From assembly GCF_001679785.1 (NCBI RefSeq), contig NZ_CP016286.1:496001-560000 (forward strand): DNA of 64,000 nt. Reading direction: 5' to 3'. The notes under the pieces are model-generated. The model searched no databases, was not told where the DNA came from, and was given only the letters and a program-made list of their open reading frames with translations. Both the position numbers and the translations under genes were made by a program. Each line of letters begins with the position of its first letter. The stretch's first letter is position 1. This document shows, in pieces, positions 37,074 to 45,792 of this stretch. This DNA is from Rhizobium leguminosarum (lineage in GTDB: Bacteria > Pseudomonadota > Alphaproteobacteria > Rhizobiales > Rhizobiaceae).

Positions 37074-37091
37074 TTGTACCGATCAGTACAA
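37074..37091. promoter_or_regulatory. GTAC-type operator before the DUF1348 gene
   Basis: TTGTAC-CGATCA-GTACAA is a perfect 6-bp inverted repeat with a 6-base centre; a further CAGTACAG half-site follows at 37104. It is 38 bp before the DUF1348 ATG and probably the target of the TetR protein encoded at 37712. Inference from position and symmetry. Confidence 0.6.
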
Positions 37092-37128
37092 TGATAACCA
37101 TTCAGTACAGGAGCGCCCCGGAGAACCT

Positions 37129-37578
37129 ATGTCCAGCCTCGTCCCGCCTTTCACCCTTGAGACCGCCACCCAGAAAGTTCGTCTTGCCGAGGATGGCTGG
37201 AACAGCCGTGATCCCGAGCGCGTCTCGCTCGTCTATACGCCGGACAGCCGCTGGCGGAACCGCGCCGAATTCATCACCGGCCGCGCCGAGATTGTCGCCT
37301 TCCTCACCCGCAAATGGGCAAAGGAACTGGATTACCGGCTGGTCAAGGAGATCTGGGCCTTCACCGATCATCGCTTCGCCTATGAATGGCACGATGACAG
37401 CGGCAACTGGTTCCGCTCCTATGGCAACGAGAACTGGGAATTCGACGCCGCCGGTTTGATGCAGCGCCGCTTCGCCTGCATCAACGACCTGCCGATCCGG
37501 GAATCGGAGCGCAAGTACCATTGGCCGCTCGGCCGGCGGCCGGACGCCCATCCCGGTCTGACCGAACTCGGCCTCTAG
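37129..37578 (+). CDS. DUF1348 (NTF2-like, SnoaL-fold) protein
   Basis: 149 residues; GGAG 5 nt before ATG 37129. Very conserved DUF1348 text: '[20 protein letters not shown]', '[20 protein letters not shown]', '[19 protein letters not shown]' and '[20 protein letters not shown]'. A small alpha/beta-barrel NTF2 fold; biochemical role unknown, often beside TetR and redox genes. Its TAG stop is formed by the first bases of a 113-bp composite repeat. Probably regulated by the TetR gene that follows. Confidence 0.9.
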   Translation: MSSLVPPFTLETATQKVRLAEDGWNSRDPERVSLVYTPDSRWRNRAEFITGRAEIVAFLTRKWAKELDYRLVKEIWAFTDHRFAYEWHDDSGNWFRSYGNENWEFDAAGLMQRRFACINDLPIRESERKYHWPLGRRPDAHPGLTELGL

Positions 37579-37689
37579 AACAGGATGATTTTAGGCCGGG
37601 CCGGCCTAAAATCTGAATCCTGTTCTAAATTAGATAGTTAGAGCATGATGTCGTCCGAAAACCGCTCACACTTTTCGGCATCATGCTCT
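37577..37689. repeat. Composite repeat, inverted copy of 23630-23742
   Basis: AGAACAGGAT...ATCCTGTTCT palindrome at 37577-37626, linker, then the AGAGCATGAT...ATCATGCTCT palindrome at 37640-37689. Same length and parts as the groEL-linked copy but reversed. Its left edge overlaps the DUF1348 stop codon. Confidence 0.92.
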
Positions 37690-37711
37690 GAAGCATTAGG
37701 GAGAGCTGCGG

Positions 37712-38272
37712 GTGAAGACCGTCTACGAACGCGCCGACATCGTGCCGTTGCTCGCCGAAATCTTCCGCGAGCTCGGTTATGAGGGCACGTCGCTCAGCCG
37801 CATCACCGAACGCACCGGCATCGGCAAGGGCAGCCTTTACCACTTCTTCCCCGGCGGCAAGGAGGAGATGGCGGGCGCCGTGCTCGCCGATGTCGATGCC
37901 TGGTTCGAACATGCGATCTATCAGCCGCTGAGAAAGGACGACGCCCGTGAGGCGATCGCGGCAATGTGGACGAATGTGAACGATTATTTCCGCTCCGGCC
38001 GCCGCATCTGCCTCGTCGGCGCCTTCGCGCTTGACGAAACCCGCGAGCGGTTTTCGGCAGAGATCGGCGATTATTTCATCCGCTGGATCGACGCCTTGCG
38101 CTCGGCGCTGATGCGGGCAGGCTGCCCTGAGGGGGAGGCGCAAACGCTCGCCGAGGAGGGCGTCGCGGGTATTCAGGGCGCGCTGGTGCTGTCGCGTGCG
38201 TTGGACGACAGGATGGTTTTCACCCGGTCCTTGGACACGCTGGCGAAACGGCTTGATGCTGTACTGCGATGA
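37712..38272 (+). CDS. TetR/AcrR family transcriptional regulator
   Basis: 186 residues from GTG 37712 with GGGAG upstream. The helix-turn-helix is in 'EGTSLSRITERTGIGKGSLY' followed by 'HFFPGGKEEMAGAVLADVD', the YezE/TetR_C_10-like form. Follows the DUF1348 gene on the same strand, separated by the composite repeat. The GTAC palindrome at 37074 before DUF1348 is a likely site, making this a local repressor of DUF1348. Ligand unknown. Confidence 0.9.
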   Translation: MKTVYERADIVPLLAEIFRELGYEGTSLSRITERTGIGKGSLYHFFPGGKEEMAGAVLADVDAWFEHAIYQPLRKDDAREAIAAMWTNVNDYFRSGRRICLVGAFALDETRERFSAEIGDYFIRWIDALRSALMRAGCPEGEAQTLAEEGVAGIQGALVLSRALDDRMVFTRSLDTLAKRLDAVLR

Positions 38273-38381
38273 AGGGCGGTCAAACCGCTGGGAAATCACC
38301 CGGCCACGAGTGACTGGCCGGGGCATTGATCGGGCGCGGGGGCGGCGCTCGAGCTTCCATCGGTACCGCTGTGCGTCTATT

Positions 38382-38513
38382 TCAGCGTTGTTGTTGAGGC
38401 TGCTGGGCCGGGCGCGTATTTTCCCGTTCAGGGCGAACCTGGCGCCATTCGTTTTCCATCTGGTCGACGACATGCTGGGGAATGGTGGTTGGGGCATTGG
38501 CGGATGTCTGCAT
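38382..38513 (-). CDS. 43-residue Gln/Pro-rich small protein
   Basis: Starts 'MQTSANAPTTIPQHVVDQME' and ends 'RPAQQPQQQR'. GGAG lies 7 nt before ATG 38513. No known domain; the tail is low-complexity Gln/Pro/Arg. In the same frame an upstream ATG lacks a ribosome site. Clear start signals make it plausible despite its size. Lies alone between TetR and the lysozyme-like gene. Confidence 0.5.
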   Translation of the reverse strand: MQTSANAPTTIPQHVVDQMENEWRQVRPERENTRPAQQPQQQR

Positions 38514-38669
38514 CGGAAGTCTCCTCTTTTCGTGGTAAGGCTTCAGGGCAGGAAGATGCATTGCACAAGACAAAAGGCGTGTAAATCAGTGGCTTAAACA
38601 CTTTAAACGATTAAATTGAATTTAATCGATTAAGATAGTTTTAACCTTGATATTTGAGGGAAGCGCGGA

Positions 38670-39374
38670 ATGGTTGTCCACATGGACCGGGCATTCTTTT
38701 TCGATGTTGTGCGGCACGGACTCTTCAAGGGAGATCTGACGCAGCCTCAGGTAGTGGGTATCACGGCGATCCTCGACGCCTGGGAAGAACGGTTTGCCCA
38801 TGCCGACCGGCGGTGGCTCGCCTATATCCTCGCAACCGCTTACCACGAGACCGCTTATACGATGCAGCCGGTGCGCGAGACGCTGGCGGAAAGCGATGTG
38901 CGCGCGGTCGAGATCCTCGAGACGGCCTTTGCCGCAGGCCGGCTCTCCTGGGTGAAAACGCCCTACTGGCGGCCGGACGAGGATGGTCGCAGCTGGCTCG
39001 GACGCGGCCTGGTGCAGCTCACCCACAAGCGAAACTACGAGGCGATGAGTGTGCTGACGGGGATCGACCTCGTTGCCGACCCCGACCGGGCGATGGATAT
39101 GGATGCGGCGGTGACGATCCTGATCGAGGGCATGCTGCAGGGCAGCTTTACCGGCCACAAGCTCGCCGATCACCTGAACGCGACGACCGCGGACTGGGTG
39201 AATGCGCGCCGCATCGTCAATGGCACAGACCGGGCGGAAAAGCTCGCCGCCTATGCCATGGTCTTCGATGCGGCGATACGTCCCGATGCGGCCCATGGCA
39301 TGCTCGTGCGGTTGAAGGCCTGGGGCGCGCATGCTATCGCCCGGCTGAAACTTGGAGCGCGGCGCGTCCGATAG
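38670..39374 (+). CDS. GH19-type lysozyme/chitinase-like protein
   Basis: 234 residues, no signal peptide. GH19/chitinase-class-I-like pattern: 'YILATAYHETAYTMQPVRE' (with the catalytic Glu), 'GRGLVQLTHKRNYEAM' and 'VNARRIVNGTDRAEKLAAYA'. Many prophages carry this kind of endolysin, which cleaves peptidoglycan glycan strands, but no other phage gene surrounds it. ATGs at 38670 and 38682 are both possible. The last codons ('GARRVR', stop) lie inside a dispersed palindromic repeat. Confidence 0.8.
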   Translation: MVVHMDRAFFFDVVRHGLFKGDLTQPQVVGITAILDAWEERFAHADRRWLAYILATAYHETAYTMQPVRETLAESDVRAVEILETAFAAGRLSWVKTPYWRPDEDGRSWLGRGLVQLTHKRNYEAMSVLTGIDLVADPDRAMDMDAAVTILIEGMLQGSFTGHKLADHLNATTADWVNARRIVNGTDRAEKLAAYAMVFDAAIRPDAAHGMLVRLKAWGAHAIARLKLGARRVR

Positions 39375-39393
39375 GATGCGCCAGGGTCGCTCC
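39354..39393. repeat. Dispersed palindrome at the 3' end of the lysozyme-like gene
   Basis: GGAGCG...CGCTCC ends with GGCGCGTCCGATAGGATGCG inside. Related to 14312-14345 and 44485-44526. The lysozyme gene's TAG stop (39372-39374) lies in its loop, so the repeat contributes the C-terminal residues. Confidence 0.75.
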
Positions 39394-39425
39394 ATCATTT
39401 TGATAAATCTGACAGGAGCTTCCGC

Positions 39426-39731
39426 GTGATCCGTCATATCGTCTTCTTCACCGTGCAGGAGGAACATCTGCAGGAGGTGAGGGCCGGGCTTTCTATACTG
39501 ACCGGAATTCCGCACGCGCGGCTGCTGGAAATCGGCACCAATGTGAAGACCGATCAGTTGGGCACCGAGATCGATCTCGTGGTCTATGGCGAATTCGACG
39601 ACGAGGCGGCCCTTGCCGCCTACAAGGCGCATCCCGATTATCAGCTCTCGATCGATCGCGTGCGGCCGCTCCGGGAAAAGCGCATCGCCGCCGACTACGA
39701 TAACCGCACGGCGGTGACGCGGCCGCTCTGA
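39426..39731 (+). CDS. Dabb (stress-responsive alpha/beta barrel) protein
   Basis: 101 residues from GTG 39426 with AGGAG 7 nt upstream. 'IRHIVFFTVQEEHLQEVRAG' opens the ferredoxin-like fold, 'IDLVVYGEFDDEAALAAYKA' and 'HPDYQLSIDRVRPL' complete the Dabb signature. Such small dimeric proteins occur in stress responses and as small isomerases; no substrate can be named. It has a palindromic repeat immediately upstream. Independent of the convergent MFS gene. Confidence 0.85.
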   Translation: MIRHIVFFTVQEEHLQEVRAGLSILTGIPHARLLEIGTNVKTDQLGTEIDLVVYGEFDDEAALAAYKAHPDYQLSIDRVRPLREKRIAADYDNRTAVTRPL

Positions 39732-39964
39732 ATTCCGCAAGCATCCGGCCGCAAAGCTACATTCCGTTGAATTTCAAATGGATGGATGGTTTTCCGGATT
39801 CGGACCATCGCGAAGCTGGGTCAATTTCTGAGCCGCCGGACTCAATTTTCGAAAAAGCGGCGGCAAGCGATTCAAAAGATTCGTCAAAAGCGGCTGCTTG
39901 TTCATGGTAGGGCCGGCCGCAGCGGGTGGACGGAAAGCCGCTCTCGTCCATGCGTGGATGATAA

Positions 39965-41191
39965 TCAGGAAATATTGAGAATGGCTGATTCCGATGCACG
40001 GGCGCCGCGCACAAGCGCCATCAGCATCAGCACGAAGATGAGCGACAATGCAGCCAGAACGGCGCAGGCGGCGAGCGCCGGGCCTGTGCCGGCGCGGTCG
40101 AGGATGGCGGTGAAGATGACGGGGGCGACGGCGTTGGCGAGGTTCTGCGGCAGCGACAGCCGCGCCGATTGCAGGCCGAATTCGCGCGGTGAGAACAGCG
40201 CCAGCGGCAGCAGCGCGCGGGCGACGGTCATGACGCCGGTGCCGAACCCGTAGAGCAGGACGAAGGTGACGAGCAGCGGCGTCGACGGGCTGGCGACCAG
40301 CATGATCAGGAAGCTCATCATCATCAGGCTGATCCCCATGACCGCGCTGAGCATGGGGTTGCCGCGCCGGCCGAGCAGCATGTCGAGGAAACGCGCGGAG
40401 ATGCCGAGGACGCCGCGTGCCGAGCTGAGCTGCAGCGCAAAGGCGGGCGAAGCTCCGGACTGGCGGAAGATTTCAAGCAGTGATGGCGAGATGCCGAAGG
40501 TGACAAAGGTCGAGATCGTCGTTGCCGCGGCGATCAGCAGAAAGGCTTTGCGCTGCTTGGCCTTCGACAGCGGCACCGCAGCGATTTCGGCTGTGCCGCC
40601 GTCGACATGTGTTGCGATCGGCTTCGGCAGGGCGAAAAGATGCAGCGGCAGGCAGACGAAGAATTGCAGCGCCGCACAGACCAGGAAGGTGAGGCGCCAG
40701 CCGACCGCCTCGTTGAGCAGGCTGAGGATCGGCCAGAAGATGGCGCTCGAAAGCCCGGTGAACAGCATCAGGATGGCGATGACGCGTTTGCCGTTCGCCC
40801 CTTCGCGCTCGACGACGGCGGTATAGGCCGGTGCCGAGAGGCCGAACGCGCCGCCGATGCCGATGATGATCCAGGCGCCGGCATAGAGCACGATGCCGTT
40901 TGCGGCAGCCAGCAGAAGCAGGCCAAGCGCAAAGATCAGCGAGGCAGCCGAAAGCACCCGGGCAGCACCATAGCGGCCGAGCCATCGGCCGGTCGCCGGA
41001 CCGACGATGGCGCTGACCACCATCATGATCGTCAGGCCGGCAAATGCCACTTCGTTCGCCAGGCCGAGATCCGGCGCGACGACGCGGCCCATGACCCCGA
41101 GCATGTCGAAGGTCGTGCCCCAGCCGATCAGCTGGGTAACGGCAAGGACGGTGACCGACTGCGCCGAGCGGAAGCGGGAGGATTTTGGCAT
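39965..41191 (-). CDS. MFS transporter
   Basis: About 408 residues with 12 predicted membrane segments. 'LIGWGTTFDMLGVMGRVVAP' opens helix 1, 'IVGPATGRWLGRYGAARVLS' is the signature loop between helices 2 and 3, and helices 7-12 follow a central cytoplasmic loop ('KPIATHVDGGTAEI'). Met before 'PKSSRFRSAQ' (41191) is used; the frame is open further upstream. Resembles the alphaproteobacterial MFS group related to oxalate/formate and YbfB-type permeases. Substrate unknown; no regulator adjacent. Confidence 0.85.
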   Translation of the reverse strand: MPKSSRFRSAQSVTVLAVTQLIGWGTTFDMLGVMGRVVAPDLGLANEVAFAGLTIMMVVSAIVGPATGRWLGRYGAARVLSAASLIFALGLLLLAAANGIVLYAGAWIIIGIGGAFGLSAPAYTAVVEREGANGKRVIAILMLFTGLSSAIFWPILSLLNEAVGWRLTFLVCAALQFFVCLPLHLFALPKPIATHVDGGTAEIAAVPLSKAKQRKAFLLIAAATTISTFVTFGISPSLLEIFRQSGASPAFALQLSSARGVLGISARFLDMLLGRRGNPMLSAVMGISLMMMSFLIMLVASPSTPLLVTFVLLYGFGTGVMTVARALLPLALFSPREFGLQSARLSLPQNLANAVAPVIFTAILDRAGTGPALAACAVLAALSLIFVLMLMALVRGARASESAILNIS

Positions 41192-41563
41192 TGGTGCTGA
41201 AGCGGTCTGAAATGTGGAGGCAGCAAGACATAACAGTTTCAACCGACCGGTGAAAGCTGCGGTCGGCTGGAATCAGAAGATCGCGGCCGATTCGCAGACA
41301 AAGACTGTGGTGTCGGTCCCGTCGGCTTCCCGCCTTTACCGGAGGTAATGAAGAATGCGGGATCCCAAAGCCAAGGGTATCGCTTTGGACGCAGCGGCGG
41401 CCGCCGGAGCTTGCTGCGGCGGCGGTTTACAGGCGCTGAAATCGGCTGCCCCGAACAGTCGAGAACAGTTCTAAACACCCTGCATTACAGCGCATTCATT
41501 TGCCATTCAGGTCGCGTGAGTACATATTCGGGGCAAGTTGGCATTACCTTGAAAGCATAACAC
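41192..41563. other. Intergenic region before feuN
   Basis: About 370 bases between the leftward MFS gene and the rightward feuN-like gene. Apart from one possible small reading frame with a GGAGG site (41355-41474, listed separately), I see no gene. It should contain the promoters of both flanking genes. Confidence 0.4.
41355..41474 (+). CDS. Possible 39-residue small protein
   Basis: ATG 41355 is preceded by GGAGG with 9-nt spacing. Reads 'MRDPKAKGIALDAAAAAGAC' then 'CGGGLQALKSAAPNSREQF'. Composition (Ala-rich, paired Cys, Gly run) is protein-like, but no family is recognised, and another frame overlaps with a nearer ATG at 41348. Reported because the ribosome site is strong; evidence stops there. 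Confidence 0.35.
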   Translation: MRDPKAKGIALDAAAAAGACCGGGLQALKSAAPNSREQF

Positions 41564-41812
41564 ATGGCCTTTCCTCTGAGCGTCGCAGCATTGGCCGCCG
41601 GACTGGTGGTTTCGGCGCCCTCACCGGACGCCGCGAGCACTTTTGTCGTGCGTATCGGAGGCGATTGCAGCGCCGCCGCAGCCCAGGTCGTCGAGCAGAC
41701 CGGCGGCCAGCTCCTGTCCGTGCAACCGGTGGGCGATACCTGCATCATCACCGTTCTTGTGCAGGGCAATGGACAGCGCCCACGCAAAGTCACGGTAAAG
41801 GTTCCGATGTAG
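41564..41812 (+). CDS. feuN: FeuN-like small periplasmic protein
   Basis: 82 residues: signal peptide 'MAFPLSVAALAAGLVVSAPS', then a compact exported domain with two cysteines ('GGDCSAAAAQVVEQTGG', 'VGDTCIITVLVQG') and a basic end. Directly upstream of the response regulator/histidine kinase pair in the same orientation, matching the S. meliloti feuN-feuP-feuQ arrangement, where FeuN is known to restrain FeuQ signalling. Assignment rests on size, export signal, position and gene order; sequence identity could not be compared. Start ATG 41564 gives the full signal. Confidence 0.75.
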   Translation: MAFPLSVAALAAGLVVSAPSPDAASTFVVRIGGDCSAAAAQVVEQTGGQLLSVQPVGDTCIITVLVQGNGQRPRKVTVKVPM

Positions 41813-41867
41813 GCTGAATCGGCTTATTCAGGACATTGATTGATTTGAAGCGGACGAAGGCGGACCG

Positions 41868-42539
41868 ATGCGCATCCTGGTAGTCGAAGACGACGTGAAT
41901 CTGAACCGGCAGTTGGCCGACACGCTGAAGGAGGCGGGCTATGTCGTCGACCAGGCGTTCGATGGCGAGGAAGGCCATTTCCTCGGTGACACCGAACCCT
42001 ATGACGCCATCATCCTCGATATCGGCCTGCCGGAGTTGGACGGGGTCACCGTTCTTGAAAAATGGCGTGGCGCCGGCCGCGGCGTGCCGGTGCTGATCCT
42101 GACGGCGCGCGACCGCTGGAGCGACAAGGTCGCCGGCATCGACGCCGGTGCCGACGACTACGTCACCAAGCCCTTCCATGTCGAGGAAGTGCTGGCCCGC
42201 ATTCGGGCGCTGATCCGGAGGGCGGCCGGGCATTCCTCATCCGAGATCATCTGCGGGCCGGTGCGGCTCGATACCAAATCCTCGAAGGCGACGGTCAACG
42301 GCGCGACGCTGAAGCTGACCTCGCACGAATATCGCCTGCTTTCCTATCTCATGCACCACATGGGCGAGGTCGTTTCGCGCACGGAACTGGTCGAGCATAT
42401 GTACGACCAGGATTTCGACCGTGATTCCAACACGATCGAGGTCTTCGTCGGCCGCCTGCGCAAGAAAATGGGGGTCGATCTGATCGAAACGGTGCGCGGT
42501 CTCGGTTACCGTATCCAAGCGCCGAAACATGCGAATTAA
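41868..42539 (+). CDS. feuP: OmpR family response regulator (FeuP)
   Basis: 223 residues. Receiver domain 'MRILVVEDDVNLNRQLADTL' with phosphoacceptor Asp51 in 'DAIILDIGLPELDG' and 'GADDYVTKPFHVEE', then an OmpR/PhoB winged helix with 'LTSHEYRLLSYLMHHMGEVV' and 'NTIEVFVGRLRKKMGVD'. PhoP/FeuP-type. In S. meliloti FeuP activates ndvA and cyclic glucan export, and is needed for symbiosis. The next gene, the kinase, overlaps its end by 11 nt, so expression is coupled. Identification as FeuP is by gene order (feuN before, cycHJKL after). Confidence 0.88.
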   Translation: MRILVVEDDVNLNRQLADTLKEAGYVVDQAFDGEEGHFLGDTEPYDAIILDIGLPELDGVTVLEKWRGAGRGVPVLILTARDRWSDKVAGIDAGADDYVTKPFHVEEVLARIRALIRRAAGHSSSEIICGPVRLDTKSSKATVNGATLKLTSHEYRLLSYLMHHMGEVVSRTELVEHMYDQDFDRDSNTIEVFVGRLRKKMGVDLIETVRGLGYRIQAPKHAN

Positions 42540-43932
42540 GTCGCTCACCGCACGTGTGTTGCTGCTGACCACGGTCTGGTCGACGGTGGCGCTGGTGGTG
42601 ATAGGTCTGCTGATCTCCACCCTCTACCGCAAGAGCGCCGAACGCGGTTTCCAGGATCTGTTGCGGGCGCAGCTCTACAACGTCATCAATTCGGTGACGA
42701 TCGGCGATCAGGGCGCTCTCAGCGGCAGCCCGCAGCTCGGCGACCTGCGTTTTGCCCAGCCGAAGACCGGCTGGTACTGGGTGGTGGAGCCGCTCGGCAC
42801 CTATACGAGCGCACCGCTGGTGTCGCCTTCGCTCGGCTCGGCGCTCATTCCGGTTCCCTCCGTCGTCGAGGCGCCCTTCGACAAGAATTACGAGCGCTAC
42901 TATCAGGTGACGGACGCTTCCGGGAACCGCGTGCAGGTGGCCGAAACCGAAGTGGTGCTCGATACCGACGGCCGCGCGGCGCGTGTCCGCGTCACCGGCA
43001 ATGTCGATGTCGTCGAAGACGACGTGCGTACCTTTTCCCACAGCCTCTATCTGGCGCTCGCCGGTTTCGGCGTCGGCAGCCTGATCGTCAACGCGCTGGC
43101 GATTCTCTACGGCCTGAAGCCGCTCGACAAGGCGCGTGCCGCGCTGGAGCGCATCCGCGCCGGCGAGAGCGAGCAGCTGAAGGGCGATTTCCCGCGCGAA
43201 ATCCTGCCGCTCGCCAACGAGGTGAATGCGCTGATCGACAGCAATCGCCGCATCGTCGAGCGCGCACGTATGCAGGTCGGCAATCTCGCGCATTCGCTGA
43301 AGACGCCGATCGCCGTGCTTCTCAACGAGGCGCGCGTGCTCGAAAAATCCCATGGTGAGCTGGTGCGCAGTCAGGCGGAAGCGATGCAGGGGCAGGTGCA
43401 GTCCTATCTCAATCGGGCGCGTATCGCCGCGCAACGAGAATCCGTGCTCGCCCGCACCGAGGCCGAGCCGGCATTGGAGCGGCTGGTGCGCGTCATGCGC
43501 CGGCTGAACGTCGATACCGAATTCGATCTCGTCGTCTCGCCGCCGCATCTGGCCGTTGCCATGGAGCAGCAGGATCTCGAGGAGACCGTCGGCAATCTCC
43601 TGGAAAATGCGGCGCGTTTTGCCAAAAGCAAGGTGCGGCTTTCGGCCGTCGAGGCCGGCGAGGATGTGAAGGGGGTGGAGGCGAGCGCGCGCCGCCACTG
43701 GGTGGAACTCGCCGTCGAGGATGACGGGCCGGGCCTGGAGCCGGACCAGATCCGCGAGGCGCTGAAGCGCGGCCGCAGGCTCGACGAAAGCAAACCCGGA
43801 ACCGGGCTCGGCCTTTCGATCGTCACCGAGATTTCCAACGAGTACCAGGGACGGCTCGAGCTTTCCCGCGGTGAATGGGGCGGGCTGAAGGCGAAGCTTA
43901 TCCTGCCCGGCGTCACAAAGGATGTTGCATGA
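42529..43932 (+). CDS. feuQ: Sensor histidine kinase (FeuQ)
   Basis: 467 residues. One N-terminal membrane helix ('VLLLTTVWSTVALVVIGLLI'), a periplasmic domain of about 125 residues, a second helix ('LYLALAGFGVGSLIVNALAI'), HAMP-like region, H-box 'VGNLAHSLKTPIAVLLNEAR', N-box 'ETVGNLLENAARFAKSK', then 'AVEDDGPGLEPDQI' and 'PGTGLGLSIVTEIS'. Inner-membrane osmosensory-type kinase, the partner of FeuP, expected to be modulated by the FeuN-like protein in the periplasm. It overlaps feuP by 11 nt. Confidence 0.88.
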   Translation: MRIKSLTARVLLLTTVWSTVALVVIGLLISTLYRKSAERGFQDLLRAQLYNVINSVTIGDQGALSGSPQLGDLRFAQPKTGWYWVVEPLGTYTSAPLVSPSLGSALIPVPSVVEAPFDKNYERYYQVTDASGNRVQVAETEVVLDTDGRAARVRVTGNVDVVEDDVRTFSHSLYLALAGFGVGSLIVNALAILYGLKPLDKARAALERIRAGESEQLKGDFPREILPLANEVNALIDSNRRIVERARMQVGNLAHSLKTPIAVLLNEARVLEKSHGELVRSQAEAMQGQVQSYLNRARIAAQRESVLARTEAEPALERLVRVMRRLNVDTEFDLVVSPPHLAVAMEQQDLEETVGNLLENAARFAKSKVRLSAVEAGEDVKGVEASARRHWVELAVEDDGPGLEPDQIREALKRGRRLDESKPGTGLGLSIVTEISNEYQGRLELSRGEWGGLKAKLILPGVTKDVA

Positions 43933-44050
43933 GCAACTGCTTGATGTCACAAAGATACTGGCAAATGTATAGCATGCTTTGCCTTAATGCTGACACGGGG
44001 ACGCTGCACTTCGATCGGCTGAAATTGACCCCTGATCGTGGTTCGACGCA

Positions 44051-44473
44051 ATGATTTTACGCTCGCAAGGCATGATCGTTTCCGCTCTTCTCGTCGCCGT
44101 CGCGCTGTCCGGCTGCACGACGACGAAGAGTGCCGCTTCGCGCGGCATTTTTTCGAGCAAGCCCTCGGCATCGGCCGCCTTCATCACCGCGCTCCAGGGC
44201 GGCATCGTCGGCCGCAGCGGCGTGAGCTTGACCGACAGCGACAAGCAGCGGGCGCTCGAGGCGGAATATCGGGCGCTGGAAGGGGCGGCAGTCGGCCAGC
44301 CGATGCTCTGGACCGGCAAGGACGTCACCGGCAAGGTGGTCGCGGCTGCGCCCTATCAGGTCGGTTCGCAGAACTGCCGGCAATATACCCATACGCTGAC
44401 CGTCGACGGCAAGGATACCGTGGTGCGCGGCGCTGCCTGCCGCAACGACGACGGCAGTTGGTCGCCGCTCTGA
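44051..44473 (+). CDS. Lipoprotein with 17-kDa surface-antigen-like domain
   Basis: 140 residues. Lipobox 'VALSGCTTTKS' after a short signal predicts an outer-membrane lipoprotein. C-terminal 'YRALEGAAVGQPMLWTGKDV', 'GSQNCRQYTHTLTVDGKD' and 'VVRGAACRNDDGSWSPL' match the rickettsial 17-kDa antigen-type domain with its CR-Y and AC-DG-W pattern. Located between feuQ and the ccm genes in rhizobia; role unknown, probably envelope structure. A tandem pair of hairpins follows its stop. Confidence 0.82.
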   Translation: MILRSQGMIVSALLVAVALSGCTTTKSAASRGIFSSKPSASAAFITALQGGIVGRSGVSLTDSDKQRALEAEYRALEGAAVGQPMLWTGKDVTGKVVAAAPYQVGSQNCRQYTHTLTVDGKDTVVRGAACRNDDGSWSPL

Positions 44474-44484
44474 ATTGCGGCCAA

Positions 44485-44586
44485 TAGAGCGCCGCGCGTC
44501 CGACAGGACGCGCCAAGGACGCTCTATCACTTTAAATGGCGCATAATCCTTTCCGAAAATCGATTCCGATTCTCGGGGTTATGCGC
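44485..44586. repeat. Two adjacent palindromes between the lipoprotein and ccmI
   Basis: 44485-44526: TAGAGCG...CGCTCTA with GCGCGTCC/GGACGCGC inside, a copy of the repeat at 14312 and 39354. 44539-44586: GCGCATAA...TTATGCGC with CCGAAAATCG inside, a second dispersed type. Together they could stop transcription between the lipoprotein and ccmI genes. Confidence 0.7.
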
Positions 44587-44655
44587 TAGCCTCAAATCTT
44601 CGTCATTCCGGCTTTGGCAGTTGGAATGACGGCACGCTTCACGTATTTGGGCGAT

Positions 44656-45792
44656 ATGCTGTTCTGGATTCTCGTTGCCGCTTTGACGGCAGCCCTCGCC
44701 GTCATCCTGCTCTACCCCCTTCTGCGCGGAGCGAAGGCGGCGAATAATATCCGTGCCGGCGAGGCAGCGGTCTATCGCGACCAGTTGCGCGAACTCGACC
44801 GCGATCTCAATGGCGGGCTGATCACCGCGGAGGAGGCCGATTACGCCAGGGCGGAAATCGGCCGGCGGCTGATCGCCGTCTCTGCCGACGAGCCGGCCGA
44901 GACGCCGAAACCCGCGCGGCATCACCGTTTCACCGAGGCCTTCGTCCTCCTGGTCCTGCCGGTTCTCGGGCTCTGTCTTTATTTAACGACGGGCAGGCCG
45001 GACCTGCCCTCGCAGCCGCTGGAAGCGCGGCTGGAAAACCCTGGCAACGACGTGGCGGTGCTGATCACCAAGGCGGAACGGCACTTGGCTGAGAAGCCCG
45101 ATGACGGCAAGGGCTGGGACGTGCTGGCGCCGATCTATTTCCGCACGATGCGCGTCAACGATGCGCAAGTGGCCTATCGCAATGCTATCCGGCTTCTCGG
45201 CCCGAGCCCCGTCCGGCTCGATGGCCTTGCCGAGACGCTGATGGCGGTCTCGGACGGTGTGGTGACGGAGGAGGCGCGGCAAGTGCTGGAACAATCGCTG
45301 ACGCTCGAACCTGACAATCCGCGTGCCCGTTTCTACATCGCCCTCAGCATGGAGCAGGCGGGACGGCCCGATGAGGCGCGTCAGGCTTTCGAGGCGCTGG
45401 CAAAACAATCGCCCGCCGATGCGCCCTGGCTGCCGTTGGTCAACGAGCATATCGCCATGAACGGCGGCGCGAAGTCAGGCGCCAATCTGGCTGCCCCGGG
45501 CAATCCCACGCAGCAAGATGTGGCGGCGGCCGAGACTATGAGCGCCGGCGACCGGCAGCAGATGATCCGCGGCATGGTCGAGAGCCTCGATGCCAAGCTT
45601 AGCGAGGAACCGAACAATTTCGAAGGATGGGTGCGGCTCGTCCGCTCTTATGCCGTATTGAACGACAAGGATCGCGCGGCAGGCGCCCTGAAGCGCGGGC
45701 TTGCGGCCTTTCCGCCGCCCGGCGAACAGGGCAGGCAATTGCTGGCGCTTGCCAGGGAACTCGGCATAGCCACGGAGGGAGCGACGCAATGA
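44656..45792 (+). CDS. ccmI: Cytochrome c maturation protein CcmI/CycH
   Basis: 378 residues. N-terminal membrane segment '[20 protein letters not shown]', a cytoplasmic leucine-rich loop ('[20 protein letters not shown]'), second helix '[19 protein letters not shown]', then TPR repeats in the periplasm ('[20 protein letters not shown]', '[20 protein letters not shown]'). CcmI holds apocytochrome c for haem attachment by CcmF/H. First gene of ccmI-E-F-H, with 4-nt overlaps into ccmE and on to ccmF. The ATG at 44656 gives the right membrane start; earlier ATGs are not needed. Confidence 0.93.
   Translation: MLFWILVAALTAALAVILLYPLLRGAKAANNIRAGEAAVYRDQLRELDRDLNGGLITAEEADYARAEIGRRLIAVSADEPAETPKPARHHRFTEAFVLLVLPVLGLCLYLTTGRPDLPSQPLEARLENPGNDVAVLITKAERHLAEKPDDGKGWDVLAPIYFRTMRVNDAQVAYRNAIRLLGPSPVRLDGLAETLMAVSDGVVTEEARQVLEQSLTLEPDNPRARFYIALSMEQAGRPDEARQAFEALAKQSPADAPWLPLVNEHIAMNGGAKSGANLAAPGNPTQQDVAAAETMSAGDRQQMIRGMVESLDAKLSEEPNNFEGWVRLVRSYAVLNDKDRAAGALKRGLAAFPPPGEQGRQLLALARELGIATEGATQ

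Noticed and set aside
38670..39374. Prophage around the lysozyme-like gene
   Set aside because: No capsid, tail, integrase or terminase gene is nearby; only the single lysin-like gene is present.
39757..40014. Open frame on the - strand after the Dabb gene
   Set aside because: Overlaps the 3' end of the MFS gene, has no start signal and low-information sequence.
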